Shown: piece by piece, positions 19,747-29,031 of the stretch | Position numbering within the stretch: position 1 is the stretch's first letter | Layout: each line of letters begins with the position of its first letter | Origin: JAXMBN01 sp046349875 | GTDB lineage: Bacteria; Planctomycetota; Planctomycetia; Pirellulales; Pirellulaceae | Length of the DNA stretch: 64,000 nucleotides | NCBI GenBank assembly: GCA_046349875.1 | Contig: JAXMBN010000011.1 | Coordinates: 1-64,000 of the forward strand | Direction of reading: 5' to 3' | Translations under genes and position numbers: made by a program | Notes under the pieces: model-generated | The model's database searches: none | The model's input: only the letters and a program-made list of their open reading frames with translations | Told to the model about the DNA's origin: nothing

Positions 19747-19930
19747 GGAAATTGGTCTAGGGTTTTTGAGGGATAGCGAGGAAATGGAGAGAGTTAGACT
19801 ATTCCGAATCGATTCCGAGTACAATCTCAAGAACTCCTAAACCAACCGATCGAGAGGCAGAGATGGCCGGATATGCCGACAATCTCGCATCGATCTTGAC
19901 CATGCATCATGAGTAAAGGTTTCGTCATCG

Positions 19931-21137
19931 ATGGCTGAGGGGACAGCAGAACCAAAATCGGAACGCTTGATGTCGTTGATGCGTATCGTGGGCTCATCAT
20001 GACGTGCTCGCATTCAACGGATTCGGCTTGGCTCAAACGGCAAAGAATTTTCTCAAGGAAACTCCTGACGATCCATTTTGGCAGAAGGTCCAATTCCATT
20101 TTTCACACGTGGAATGGGTCGGTGGAGGGTTTTGGGATTTTATCCAGCCATCCTTTATGTTCATGGTTGGCGTTTCGATGGCGTTCTCCTATCTGCATCG
20201 CGAGTCACGCGGTCATCGATGGGAACGTATGTTAGCATGCCATGCTCCGGTCGTTGGTTCTCATCTTTTTAGGAATCTTCTGATATCCAATGGAAGAGCT
20301 ACCACCACTGGTCGCTCATGAACGTTTTGACCCAAATCGGATTGGGTTACGTTTTTGTTTTTGATGTGGAAGCGACACTGGGCCATTCAAGTCGCTGCGA
20401 TCGCCGCCTGTTTAAATCACGATCTTCTATACAACGTATCCGGCGTACCCGATGGATCCTAAAGATGGATATCCGATGGCGGACGATCAGCGTTTGGGTC
20501 CGCGAGCATCATGGAGGGATTCCAGCCGTTTGGCAGAAGCATGTCAATGTTGGACACGCTATCGATGTCAAGCTTCTGAATTGGCTACCGAGAGACAGCT
20601 GATTTGAGCTTGATCGTGGCGGGTATCAAAACCATCAACTTCCTGCCATCGCTGGCGACGATGTTGATTGGGTTGATTTGTGGTGAAGTGTTGCGGCAGC
20701 GCATCTTGTTTTCGACGAAGCTATTTGGGCTCATCGTAATCGGTGGTGTGTCGCTGGGACTGGGTTTGTATTTAGAGTCTTTGGGATGTCCGATTGTAAA
20801 GCGGATTTGGACCCCTTCCTGGGCTCTCTATTCTTCCGGTATCTGCTGTTGGATACTGGCGGTCCTGTTTGTAGTCATCGATGGCCTTCACCTTCGGCGT
20901 TGGAGTTTTCCGTTGGTGGTGGTGGGGATGAATTCGATCGCCATTTATGTCATGGGGCAGTTGCTTCGTCCCTGGACGTCCGGGATGCTCTCGACCCATT
21001 TTGGCAAAGGCTTATTTACGCTTTATGGATTCGCTGATGTTCGCTACCAACCCACGATCGAAGCCTGTTTGGTAGGATTGTGTTTCTGGCTAGCATGTTG
21101 GTGGATGTATCGACATCGCATCTTTATACGAATCTAG
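19931..21137 (+). pseudogene. decayed acyltransferase-like membrane protein (heparan N-acetyltransferase / DUF5009 type)
   Basis: Homology is spread over several frames. Coherent pieces in order: DVVDAYRGLIM (around 19970-20000), FWQKVQFHFSHVEWVGGGFWDFIQPSFMFMVGVSMAF (20070-20190, one frame), LRSLVLIFLGIF in the next frame (around 20240-20280), VLTQIGLGYVFVF (20321-20360), a WQK-N...LNWLPR piece (20530-20600), and a long final frame from about 20604 with INFLPSLATMLIGLICGEVLR and four or more membrane helices to 21137. The order matches the bacterial family related to heparan-alpha-glucosaminide N-acetyltransferase. At least five frame changes are needed, so this is dead or very badly assembled. 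The last 177 codons are open and could be translated alone. Confidence 0.65.
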
Positions 21138-21160
21138 CTTTCGGAATGAAGGCTTAACCC

Positions 21161-22282
21161 ATGAACGGGACGATCGGCAAACCGATGTCAACATTGCAGA
21201 GAACAGTTACAAAAATCGCCATGGCCTTGGCGATGGCGATGCCGGTATCGGTTTTCGCACAGAGCGTTGCGACGATTGCTGGAACAGGCAAGAAAGGGTT
21301 CAGTGGAGATGGTGGACCTGCTGCCTCTGCGGAACTCAATAATCCTTTTGCAATTGCTCGCGGTCCAGATGGCTATTTGTACGTTTGCGATGTCGACAAC
21401 CATCGGATTCGTCGAATTGATTCCAAGGGCATTATTACGACGTATGCAGGAAATGGGGACAAAGCCTATCAAGGGGATGGTGGACCTGCGATTGCGGCCT
21501 CATTGAGTTCACCTTATGAACTGGCATGGGATCGCAATGGAAGTTTGTACTTTGTTGAAATTGGAAACCACGTTGTCCGAAAGATTGATGCCAAGACAGG
21601 CATCATTTCGACCGTTGCAGGCAATGGAAAAGCTGGGTTTGGTGGAGATGGTGGACCTGCGACGCAATCGCAATTGAACCAGCCGCACAGTTTGATTTTT
21701 GACGCAGATGAAAACCTTTTGGTTTGTGATATTCTCAACCACCGTATACGCAAAATCAACCTCAAGACGGGTTTGATTGAAACCTGGTCTGGTACTGGGG
21801 ATAAAAAGACATCGCCAGATGGTTCCAAGATTGCTGGGGCGTCGCTGCAAGGACCGCGAGCGATGGCTTTGGCAAAGGATGGCTCGATTTGGTTGGCCTT
21901 GCGAGAAGGGAATGTGGTGCTGCGGTTGGATCGTCAAACGCAGACCTTGAAGCGCGTTGCCGGGACGGGTAAGTCGGGCTTTACGGGCAATGGTGGTCCT
22001 GCACTCCAAGCAACCCTGAGTGGACCAAAGGGAGTGAGTTTGGATCGCAATGAAAATGTTTATTTGGCCGATACAGAATCGCACTCGATTCGTTACATCG
22101 ATGTCTCCAAGCAAACGCTTGAACTTTTGATTGGGGATGGCAACCAAGGAGATGGACCCGATGGCGATCCACTGCGATGCCGGCTTGCTCGGCCTCACGG
22201 TGTGTTCGTCGATTCAGATGGTTCGATTTACGTGGGTGATAGCGAGAATCATCGCGTTCGACGATGGACACCCAAGCCCTAA
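21161..22282 (+). CDS. secreted NHL-repeat beta-propeller protein
   Basis: 373 residues. A signal peptide (about residues 9-33, KIAMALAMAMPVSVFAQ) precedes six or so NHL blades. Four have the repeated GDGGPA/GNGGPA loop (GFSGDGGPAASAELNNP and relatives) and the blade motif VCDVDNHRIRRI or VADTES/GDSENHRVRR. Propellers of this kind usually act as binding scaffolds; no catalytic residues are seen. ATG 21161 was taken; a second in-frame ATG at 21185 fits the signal peptide equally well. It starts 23 bp after the dead acyltransferase gene and 21 bp before the LURP-one-like gene, so it probably heads the downstream operon. Confidence 0.85.
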   Translation: MNGTIGKPMSTLQRTVTKIAMALAMAMPVSVFAQSVATIAGTGKKGFSGDGGPAASAELNNPFAIARGPDGYLYVCDVDNHRIRRIDSKGIITTYAGNGDKAYQGDGGPAIAASLSSPYELAWDRNGSLYFVEIGNHVVRKIDAKTGIISTVAGNGKAGFGGDGGPATQSQLNQPHSLIFDADENLLVCDILNHRIRKINLKTGLIETWSGTGDKKTSPDGSKIAGASLQGPRAMALAKDGSIWLALREGNVVLRLDRQTQTLKRVAGTGKSGFTGNGGPALQATLSGPKGVSLDRNENVYLADTESHSIRYIDVSKQTLELLIGDGNQGDGPDGDPLRCRLARPHGVFVDSDGSIYVGDSENHRVRRWTPKP

Positions 22283-22303
22283 GAGAGAAGGAAAGGGAGA
22301 CCG

Positions 22304-22888
22304 ATGGAATATCCGCTGCAGATGCGTTTCAAACTCTTTGCACTGGCTTCGCAGATTACAGTTACCGATGCCAAGGGGACTGCAATTCTCTATATCAAGC
22401 AAAAGATGTTTAAATTCAAAGAGCATGTCGAGGTCTTTCGCGACGCATCGCAGCAAGAAAAGCTCTTCGATATTCGAGCCGATCGCATCATTGATTTTTC
22501 TGCCAGTTATTCCTTTACGGCAGCGGATGGCAGTACGTGGGGAAGCGTTCGGCGTCGTGGGGGGCGATCCCTTTGGCAGGCCTTCTATGAAGTGATCGAG
22601 AATGGCCAAGTCGATATGCAGATCACGGAAGAAACGCCTTGGAAAAAACTGGTCGAAGGACTTTGCTCGGATATCATTGTTGTCGGTTGGGTCGTGGCTT
22701 ATTTGCTGAATCCCTCGTACTTGGTGAAGCGACCAAGCGGTGAGATGTTGATGCGGGTCGTCAAGAAGCCAGCCGTGTTTGAAGGTAGTTTTGAGATCCA
22801 GAAATTAGCTGACGTCCCACCGGACGATGAGTTACGGATGTTGATGAGCCTCATCATGATGGTGTTGCTCGAACGGAAACGAGGCTAG
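22304..22888 (+). CDS. LURP-one-related / phospholipid scramblase-fold protein
   Basis: 194 residues. The segment ALASQITVTDAKGTAILYIKQKMFKFKEHVEVFRD matches the beta-barrel opening of the LURP-one (LOR, DUF567) and Tubby-like family, in which a buried C-terminal hydrophobic helix fills the barrel. That helix may correspond to IIVVGWVVAYLLN near residue 128. Function in bacteria is unknown. The start has a GGGAGA ribosome site (GAAAGGGAGACCGATG); a second ATG six codons later (MRFKLF) is also possible. It lies between the NHL protein and the amidohydrolase with 4 bp spacing to the latter. Confidence 0.7.
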   Translation: MEYPLQMRFKLFALASQITVTDAKGTAILYIKQKMFKFKEHVEVFRDASQQEKLFDIRADRIIDFSASYSFTAADGSTWGSVRRRGGRSLWQAFYEVIENGQVDMQITEETPWKKLVEGLCSDIIVVGWVVAYLLNPSYLVKRPSGEMLMRVVKKPAVFEGSFEIQKLADVPPDDELRMLMSLIMMVLLERKRG

Positions 22889-22892
22889 GACA

Positions 22893-23720
22893 ATGCGGAT
22901 TGATTCGCACCAGCATTTTTGGTTTTACGAACCGCGAGAGTATCCGTGGATCCAAAAAGAGTGGAACATTCGAAAAGACTTTTTGCCTCATCAATTGCGA
23001 CCGATCTTGGAGCGTCATGGCTTGGACGGCTGTGTCGCCGTACAGGCTCGCCAAAGTTTGGAAGAATCGCGATGGCTGCTTGAGGTAGCCGATCGTGCAG
23101 AGATTGTGCGAGGAGTGGTGGGTTGGGTCGATTTGCGAAGCCCAGAGGTCGACAAGCAGCTCGCTTCCTTTGCATCCCATTCCAAGTTTGTTGGTGTTCG
23201 GCATGTGGTGCAAGATGAGCCGGACGATCGTTTTGTGTTGCAAGAACGCTTTATCAAAGGTATCAGCAAACTCGAGCGCTACGGTTTGACCTACGACTTG
23301 CTGCTCTATCCAAAGCAACTGCCGGCCAGCATCGAGTTAGTGCGGCGATTTCCCGATCAGCCGTTTGTTTTGGATCATATTTCCAAACCTCTGATCGCCA
23401 AGCAAGTCATGGAGCCGTGGAGAGCGGATATTCAGAAACTGGCTGAATTCCCGAATGTTTATTGCAAGGTCTCGGGGATGGTAACCGAGGCCGAGTGGAA
23501 TGGATGGAAAAGAGAAGACTTTCATCCCTATTTAGACGTTGTAGTGGAAGCCTTTGGGCCCTCGCGGATCATGTATGGGTCGGATTGGCCTGTTTGCTTG
23601 TTGTCGGCTGAATATGATGCGATGTTTGGAATCATCGAGCATTATTTCCAATCGTTCTCGGACCGGGAAAAAGCAGGGATTTTTGGCGGCAATGCCATCC
23701 GCTTTTATGGGCTTTCTTGA
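22893..23720 (+). CDS. amidohydrolase-family lactonase-like protein (COG3618, L-fuconolactonase type)
   Basis: 275 residues of the TIM-barrel amidohydrolase fold. The metal-binding HxH is intact at the start (RIDSHQHFWFY), then GCVAVQARQSLEES, GVVGWVDLRSP, FVGVRHVVQDEP, FVLDHISKP, VYCKVSGM, and the terminal YGSDWPVC with the conserved aspartate. Family members hydrolyse sugar lactones such as L-fuconolactone or pyrone dicarboxylates, so a role in sugar breakdown is plausible. The start lies 4 bp after the previous stop and its end overlaps or abuts the next gene. Confidence 0.88.
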   Translation: MRIDSHQHFWFYEPREYPWIQKEWNIRKDFLPHQLRPILERHGLDGCVAVQARQSLEESRWLLEVADRAEIVRGVVGWVDLRSPEVDKQLASFASHSKFVGVRHVVQDEPDDRFVLQERFIKGISKLERYGLTYDLLLYPKQLPASIELVRRFPDQPFVLDHISKPLIAKQVMEPWRADIQKLAEFPNVYCKVSGMVTEAEWNGWKREDFHPYLDVVVEAFGPSRIMYGSDWPVCLLSAEYDAMFGIIEHYFQSFSDREKAGIFGGNAIRFYGLS

Positions 23721-23782
23721 GCTCGCAGAGTGGGATACGATCGGGGATTATTGAAACGACCAAGCACGGAAAGGGAAATCCT

Positions 23783-25192
23783 GTGGGGGCACCGACATCT
23801 TTGGTGGCTCGGCTGAAGTCATTTGGCCAAGATCATCTTTTGCGATTTTGGGACCGACTCAACGATCAAGAACGTGAGCAGTTGGCCGGACAGATCGAGT
23901 CCATCGATTTTGGAATCCTGCAATCCTTGTGTACCTCTCAAGACAAGGAGAGTAGTGTCGCAGACGTTGCCGCGGAAGCGTTGGCTCCGCCCGCTGTTCG
24001 ATTGGGACAGAATTCTGAAGAGCTTGATGCGTCGGCCAAGGAGCTTGGTGAAAGCGCCTTGCGAGCAGGCAAAGTTGGAGTGATCCTGGTTGCAGGGGGC
24101 CAGGGAACGCGTTTAGGTTTTGATGCGCCCAAGGGTACATTTGAGATCGGCCCTCTAGCGCATCGGACATTGTTCGAGATGCATGTCGATCGACTGATGG
24201 CGGTCATGAAACGCTATGGAGTCGCCATCCCATTTTATGTGATGACGAGTCCTGCAACCGATACAGCAACCCGTACCTTTTTTGCCGAGCACCACAGCTT
24301 CGGGCTTCCAGAAGATCTACTGCACATTTTCTGCCAAGGGACCATGCCTGCAGTCGATGAGCAAACCGGCCAGGTATTGATGAGTGGACCAGCAGAAATT
24401 GCGCTCAGTCCGGATGGGCATGGTGGCATGCTGCAAGCATTGGATCGCAATGGGTGCCTTGAGCATGCTCGTCGATCAGGAATTGAGTATTTCTTCTATG
24501 CACAAGTAGACAATCCGCTTGTCCCGCTTTGCGACCCAACATTGATGGGGCACCACATTCGCATTGGAAGTCAAATGACTACGCAGGTCGTGCGAAAGCG
24601 ATTTGCCAAAGAGAAGGTGGGAAATGTCGTTCAGATTCGAGGTCGGGTTGCAATTATCGAATACAGCGATCTCCCCGATTCGGTCGCAGAAAAGACCAAT
24701 GCGGATGGATCCCTGCTCCTTTGGGCGGGCAATATCGCCGTGCATGTGATGGATCGCCGTTTCTTGGAACAAGCACTAAGCGAAGCCAATCTCCCGTTTC
24801 ATCGCGCTCGGAAGTCGGTCTCCTTCGTGAATGCAGAGGGGGAAGTCGTAAAGCCTTCGCAGCCAAATGCCGTCAAGTACGAGAAATTTATCTTCGATCT
24901 TTTGCCGCTGGCCAACAATGCTTTGGTCGTTGAAGCGGATGCGAGCGAAGTATTTGCTCCGGTCAAAAATGCCGCAGGTTCGCCCACCGATGCGCCCGAA
25001 CATGCGCAAAAAGCCATCATCGACCTGCATTCGCGTTGGCTTCAGCAAGCGGGAGCGGACATCGCCGAAGGGGTGCGAGTCGAAATCAATCCGAGATGGG
25101 CACTAGACGGAGAGGAAGTTGCTGCGAAAATTCTAAGCCCAGCAGAAGAGTCAATTCGAATCGAAGCGGACACTTATTTTTCCGTTTCGTAG
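23783..25192 (+). CDS. UDP-sugar pyrophosphorylase, eukaryote-like UAP1/AGX type
   Basis: About 469 residues of the UDPGP family. The nucleotide loop VAGGQGTRLGFDAPKGTFEIG (about 98-118), VMTSPATDTATRTFF, SPDGHGGMLQAL, YFFYAQVDNPLVPL and VAIIEYSDLP...NAGNIA-like LLLWAGNIAVHVM correspond block by block to UDP-GlcNAc pyrophosphorylase of eukaryotes (AGX/UAP1) rather than bacterial GlmU or GalU. The reaction is UTP plus GlcNAc-1-phosphate (or another hexose phosphate) to UDP-sugar. GTG 23783 is preferred because GGAAAGGG lies 5-6 bases upstream; a TTG at 23717 overlaps the previous gene. Together with the manC gene 119 bp downstream it forms a nucleotide-sugar module. Confidence 0.85.
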   Translation: MGAPTSLVARLKSFGQDHLLRFWDRLNDQEREQLAGQIESIDFGILQSLCTSQDKESSVADVAAEALAPPAVRLGQNSEELDASAKELGESALRAGKVGVILVAGGQGTRLGFDAPKGTFEIGPLAHRTLFEMHVDRLMAVMKRYGVAIPFYVMTSPATDTATRTFFAEHHSFGLPEDLLHIFCQGTMPAVDEQTGQVLMSGPAEIALSPDGHGGMLQALDRNGCLEHARRSGIEYFFYAQVDNPLVPLCDPTLMGHHIRIGSQMTTQVVRKRFAKEKVGNVVQIRGRVAIIEYSDLPDSVAEKTNADGSLLLWAGNIAVHVMDRRFLEQALSEANLPFHRARKSVSFVNAEGEVVKPSQPNAVKYEKFIFDLLPLANNALVVEADASEVFAPVKNAAGSPTDAPEHAQKAIIDLHSRWLQQAGADIAEGVRVEINPRWALDGEEVAAKILSPAEESIRIEADTYFSVS

Positions 25193-25311
25193 ACGCTGAG
25201 TGATTTGGCTAAAAGTTGGATGCACGATTTAGTGAAATAGGCAGTTAGGGATATCCGTGTCCTCGGTATCGATAGAACCGAATCGGGGCCGATGGAAGAG
25301 AGGAATTCAAC

Positions 25312-26391
25312 ATGTTGCATGCAGTCATCATGGCCGGTGGTTCAGGAACACGATTTTGGCCGGCCAGTCGACAATCACGCCCCAAGCAGCTATTGAATAT
25401 CGCAACGCCGAGGTCGATGCTTCAAACAACCTTGGACCGCTTGCAGAGTTTGGTGAGCAACGAGCATGTCTTGGTGCTTACCAACGAGCAATTGGTGGAT
25501 GCGGTTCGGGAGCAACTTCCTAGCGTACCAACGGAACACATCGTTGGAGAACCATTCAAGCGAGATACCGCTCCTTGCATTGGAGTGGCGGCTGCGCTGG
25601 TATGTGCGGCAGATCCGGACGGAACGATGGTGGTAATGCCATCGGATCACGTCATTGAACCTCGCCAGGAGTTTCATCGTGCAATCAAAGCGGGTGCGGC
25701 ACTGGTTGAAAAAGACCCAAAGCAAATTGTGACCTTTGGAATTCGTCCCAATTACCCTGCCGAATCCTTTGGGTATGTACAACGCGGTACACCGATTGCA
25801 GCCGAGCCGGGCATTTCGGCGTTTGAAGTCGAAAGGTTTCGCGAAAAACCAGATCGCAAAACGGCTGAAGAGTATTTGGCTGCAGGTTCGTTCTATTGGA
25901 ATAGCGGTATCTTCATGTGGAAGGCTCGAACCATCCTCGATGCTTTGATGGAGTACGAGCCTGAGATGTACGCACACATCGAAGAGATCGGAAAAGGCAT
26001 CGGTACGAGTCGATTTCAAGAAGTTTTTTCAAAGCACTTTGAGCAAATCAAAGGCAAGTCGATCGACTTTGCCGTGATGGAACGCTACAAGAATGTCGCG
26101 GTGATCGAAGCTCCATTCTCTTGGGATGATGTTGGCAGTTGGCAAGCCATCGCACGATTGATTGAGCCTGATGAATGTGGCAACGCAGTGCAAGGTCCCT
26201 ATTTGCCAATCGATTCGAAGAATATGATCGTGCGGTGTGAAAGCGATCACCTTGTCGTCACCATCGGCTTGAACGAGATGATCGTCGTGCATACTTCCGA
26301 TGCGACCTTGGTGGCTCCTAAGTCAGAAGAAGAACGCGTGCGTGAAGTCGTTCAGCAGCTTAAAGAGCTAGGGCACCATCGATATCTATGA
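25312..26391 (+). CDS. manC: mannose-1-phosphate guanylyltransferase
   Basis: 359 residues. The GTP-binding loop MAGGSGTRFWPAS and RPKQLLNIA open the protein; PSDHVIE, FGIRPNYPAESFGYV, FREKPDRKTAEEYLAAGSFYWNSGIFMWKA and APFSWDDVGSW follow. It makes GDP-mannose from GTP and mannose-1-phosphate for surface glycans. Length stops after the nucleotidyltransferase and short beta-helix parts, so the phosphomannose isomerase domain of bifunctional ManC/AlgA is absent. Its stop overlaps the ruvX start by 4 bases (ATGA), so the two are translationally coupled. Confidence 0.93.
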   Translation: MLHAVIMAGGSGTRFWPASRQSRPKQLLNIATPRSMLQTTLDRLQSLVSNEHVLVLTNEQLVDAVREQLPSVPTEHIVGEPFKRDTAPCIGVAAALVCAADPDGTMVVMPSDHVIEPRQEFHRAIKAGAALVEKDPKQIVTFGIRPNYPAESFGYVQRGTPIAAEPGISAFEVERFREKPDRKTAEEYLAAGSFYWNSGIFMWKARTILDALMEYEPEMYAHIEEIGKGIGTSRFQEVFSKHFEQIKGKSIDFAVMERYKNVAVIEAPFSWDDVGSWQAIARLIEPDECGNAVQGPYLPIDSKNMIVRCESDHLVVTIGLNEMIVVHTSDATLVAPKSEEERVREVVQQLKELGHHRYL

Positions 26392-26903
26392 CCGAGTCAC
26401 CAGGGCCGGAAATGCAAGAGCCGTTTGGAAATTGGCCTGCGCAAGGACGCATTGCAGGAATCGATTACGGCACGGTGCGTATCGGTGTTGCCATTTGCGA
26501 TCCTTCAAGAACATGGACTAGTCCTCTCACCACCTACGAACGCAAGACACCGATAAAGGATGGTGAGTTCTTTCAAAAGCTGGCCAAGGATGAGCAGGTT
26601 GCTGCATGGGTTTTGGGGCTACCCATCCATTGCGATGGGAACGAAAGCGTCAAGTCAGTTGAAGTTCGCGCATTTGCGAAATGGCTATGCGAACTCACAA
26701 AGCTTCCCATTCGGTTCGTGGATGAGCGGTTCTCGACAGCCTTTGCTTCTCAGTTATTGCGTCCGGCCGAGTTAACACGCAAGCAAACCAAGAAGCGAGT
26801 CGACCGGGTTGCTGCCTTGGTTATTCTAGAGTCCTATCTCGAACAAGAACGACACGGAATCCCCTATTCTCTGCCAGCGGGGCTCGATGAACGCCGTTCT
26901 TGA
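26388..26903 (+). CDS. ruvX: YqgF/RuvX Holliday-junction-resolvase-like / pre-16S rRNA nuclease
   Basis: 171 residues of the RNase H-like YqgF family. GIDYGTVRIGVAICDPS near residues 24-40 holds the first catalytic aspartate; VLGLPIHCDGNESV, FVDERFSTAFASQLL and the terminal KKRVDRVAALVILESYL with the final aspartate complete the set. YqgF in E. coli trims the 5' end of 16S rRNA; a resolvase role has also been claimed for the family. The N terminus is about 20 residues longer than usual (MTESPGPEMQEPFGNWPAQ). The start overlaps manC. Confidence 0.9.
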   Translation: MTESPGPEMQEPFGNWPAQGRIAGIDYGTVRIGVAICDPSRTWTSPLTTYERKTPIKDGEFFQKLAKDEQVAAWVLGLPIHCDGNESVKSVEVRAFAKWLCELTKLPIRFVDERFSTAFASQLLRPAELTRKQTKKRVDRVAALVILESYLEQERHGIPYSLPAGLDERRS

Positions 26904-26923
26904 TGGATTTCTGGTACACTGAA

Positions 26924-26982
26924 AAGATCGATCACGGGTGGCAAAATAGGTTGTTGCCATCTCATCTGGCTGCATCGATCTT
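26924..26982 (+). terminator. nested hairpin after ruvX (possible terminator or leader structure)
   Basis: An outer perfect 9-bp stem AAGATCGAT (26924-26932) / ATCGATCTT (26974-26982) encloses an inner 6-bp stem TGGCAA (26939-26944) / TTGCCA (26954-26959). No T-run follows, so a classic intrinsic terminator is not supported; it sits 21 bp after the ruvX stop and 27 bp before the protease gene. Confidence 0.35.
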
Positions 26983-27009
26983 AGGATTATTTGAGTCGGT
27001 TAGTGAACT

Positions 27010-28128
27010 ATGATGATGTCGAAACGGCTTGACCGATATGCGATAGTGTCTCGATCGCTTTGTCTTTTAGCGTTGGGAATTGCTTGGATTCCGGGATCGA
27101 TCCAAGCCCAAGAAGTCGCTGCGACCCAAGAAGCCCAACGTATCGCTTCCAGTACCTCTAAAGCCAAGGATCTTTCGGAGGCATTTCGCAACGCATCCCA
27201 TGTCGTGTTGCCTTCCGTGGTTACCATCCTGGGAAGCAGCAAGTCCGTCAATGAGACTCTCGATAATCTTGGACTGATCGATGACAATCAACGATTCGAT
27301 AGCGTTGGATCGGGAGTGATCATTGAAGACACCGGTTTGATCGTTACCAATCATCATGTGGTGCATGAAGCGCGGCAGTTGACGGTGCGACTGGATGATG
27401 GTCGTGAATTCGAAGCGCAAGAGGTTCGTTCCGATTCTTCGAGTGATTTGGCAATCTTGAGAATCGATTGCAAGGGACCGTTAGCTGCGGCCAAGCTTGG
27501 CGATTCGGAACAGTTGGCGGTTGGAGATTGGGTGCTTTCGATCGGAAGCCCTTTTAATTTTGAGCAAACGGTTAGCGCCGGAATCGTTAGTGGAAAGTCT
27601 CGCGTTTTACAAGGAATGCTTCGTGGGCAACTTTTGCAAACCGATGCGGCTATCAATCCAGGAAATTCAGGCGGCGCATTGGTCAATTTGGAAGGCGAGG
27701 TCGTTGGGATCAATACCGCCATCGCGACCCGCAATGGGACATTTTCAGGTGTTGGATTTGCAATCCCGATGACTCGCGTTAAGTGGATTGTCTCAGAGCT
27801 CACACAACGTGGCAAAGTTCGTCGAGCGAAGGTTGGTTTGCGAGTAGAACCGCTGCCGACCAATTTGGCATTCGAACTGAAGCTTCCTGTTCGAAGTGGG
27901 GCGTTTGTAACGAGTGTCACTAAGGGTTTGCCAGCCGAAAAAGCAGGGATTCAAACCGGCGATATCATCGTGGAAGTAGCTGGCCAAAAGATTCGTACCG
28001 AGAATGATTTTTCGGAAATCGTCGAACAGCTTCCGATCGATCAGCCAAGCGCCGTCCGTTTGCTGCGCGAGGGGAACTCGGTAGAACTGATGGTGTCTCC
28101 TGTTGAGCGAGAAGAGCGTACCAAATAG
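27010..28128 (+). CDS. secreted HtrA/DegP-type serine protease (S1C) with PDZ domain
   Basis: 372 residues. Signal peptide near residues 13-34 (SLCLLALGIAWIPGSIQAQ). The catalytic triad is complete: His116 in TNHHVVHE, Asp146 in SSDLAILRI and Ser220 in NPGNSGGALVN. The pre-serine glycine (GNSGG) and the LA/LD loops look normal. One PDZ domain occupies the C terminus (SGAFVTSVTKGLPAEKAGIQTGDIIVEVAGQKI). HtrA proteases degrade misfolded envelope proteins and combine protease and chaperone roles; single-PDZ forms are of DegS/HhoA type, but no N-terminal anchor other than the signal peptide is visible. Three consecutive ATGs start the frame; the first was used. Confidence 0.93.
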   Translation: MMMSKRLDRYAIVSRSLCLLALGIAWIPGSIQAQEVAATQEAQRIASSTSKAKDLSEAFRNASHVVLPSVVTILGSSKSVNETLDNLGLIDDNQRFDSVGSGVIIEDTGLIVTNHHVVHEARQLTVRLDDGREFEAQEVRSDSSSDLAILRIDCKGPLAAAKLGDSEQLAVGDWVLSIGSPFNFEQTVSAGIVSGKSRVLQGMLRGQLLQTDAAINPGNSGGALVNLEGEVVGINTAIATRNGTFSGVGFAIPMTRVKWIVSELTQRGKVRRAKVGLRVEPLPTNLAFELKLPVRSGAFVTSVTKGLPAEKAGIQTGDIIVEVAGQKIRTENDFSEIVEQLPIDQPSAVRLLREGNSVELMVSPVEREERTK

Positions 28129-28158
28129 TGATCGCTTGACCGTTGATACGAATCGTGA

Positions 28159-29031
28159 TCACTTCGAAGGTGCTTGGAGTTGATGACGTCGCTGCTCGAT
28201 GATCTCCATCGGATTTTCTGGAGATGGAGGAAGCTTGAGTTGGGACAGATACCGAAGCGGCTCAACCTGGAACTTCTTGAGGGCGAGATAGTGCATGAAA
28301 GCTTCGAACTTTGCGGCCTCGGTACTAACCCAAGCGTGAGCTGTATCTGGGACGCCGTGAAATTGAAGAATTGCGATATGGTCTTGATTGGCTTGCTCGA
28401 CAGCTTCCACAAAATTCGCCAACTCCCATTGAGGCTTGGCATCACCGGCCGAAGGTAGAAGCAGAGGGTGATCCTTTCCGGGCTCAAAGGCGAATCCCTT
28501 GCCTGATTCGTACGATTGCTCAGGGACGCCTCCCCGTCGAGCAAACTGAATTCCATGAGCTTGAAGGATGGGGAATGCTTTTGGGGTGATGGAGTTGCCG
28601 GGCCATGCAAAGGTTATGGGCTTGGGAATGTTGTGTTCTTTGCAACGTTGAGCGATCGCATCGAGTTGCTCCTCGAGGCGATCGAGGTTCTTCTCCTGAA
28701 CGCCCATGTGATCGCGCGTATGGTTGCCGATCTCAAAACCGTCTCGCGATAGCTGTGCGATTTCTTCCCATGTCATGTAGTCGCGTTTGTTCGTCGCAAA
28801 GTCCCAGCCTTCGGTGATGAAAAAGGTTCCACCAAAACCGTACTTGAGCAGAATGGGACGGACAAACGTAAAGTGGGTCTTGGCCGAATCATCGAAAGTA
28901 AGAATAACGATCCGCCGCGATTCGTTTGTGGTTGCGTTGGAGTTGTCAGATGGTGTTTGTGCTTCGAGTGGACTCTGAATCACCAAAAAGATGATGGACA
29001 ACAGCCAACGGTAGTGACTGGGGGCTCGCAT
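28159..29031 (-). CDS. secreted polysaccharide deacetylase (NodB-like)
   Basis: 290 residues. Signal peptide at the start (HYRWLLSIIFLVIQSPLEAQ). NodB homology motifs: LTFDDSAKTH (the catalytic and metal aspartates, TFDD), GNHTRDHMGV (HxxxH-type metal ligands, here HTRDH), FAWPGNSITP and ILQFHGVPD. The family removes N- or O-acetyl groups from chitin, peptidoglycan or xylan. The ATG at 29031 (MRAPSHYRW) gives the best signal peptide; the frame also runs 11 codons further up. It converges with the protease gene, the two stops lying 30 bp apart around a 7-bp inverted repeat (28127-28133 / 28157-28163). Confidence 0.88.
   Translation of the reverse strand: MRAPSHYRWLLSIIFLVIQSPLEAQTPSDNSNATTNESRRIVILTFDDSAKTHFTFVRPILLKYGFGGTFFITEGWDFATNKRDYMTWEEIAQLSRDGFEIGNHTRDHMGVQEKNLDRLEEQLDAIAQRCKEHNIPKPITFAWPGNSITPKAFPILQAHGIQFARRGGVPEQSYESGKGFAFEPGKDHPLLLPSAGDAKPQWELANFVEAVEQANQDHIAILQFHGVPDTAHAWVSTEAAKFEAFMHYLALKKFQVEPLRYLSQLKLPPSPENPMEIIEQRRHQLQAPSK

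Noticed and set aside
21509..22198. A 229-residue minus-strand frame across the NHL gene
   Set aside because: It is the mirror of the repetitive NHL gene, which has a signal peptide and blade motifs; the minus frame has no start signal or family resemblance.
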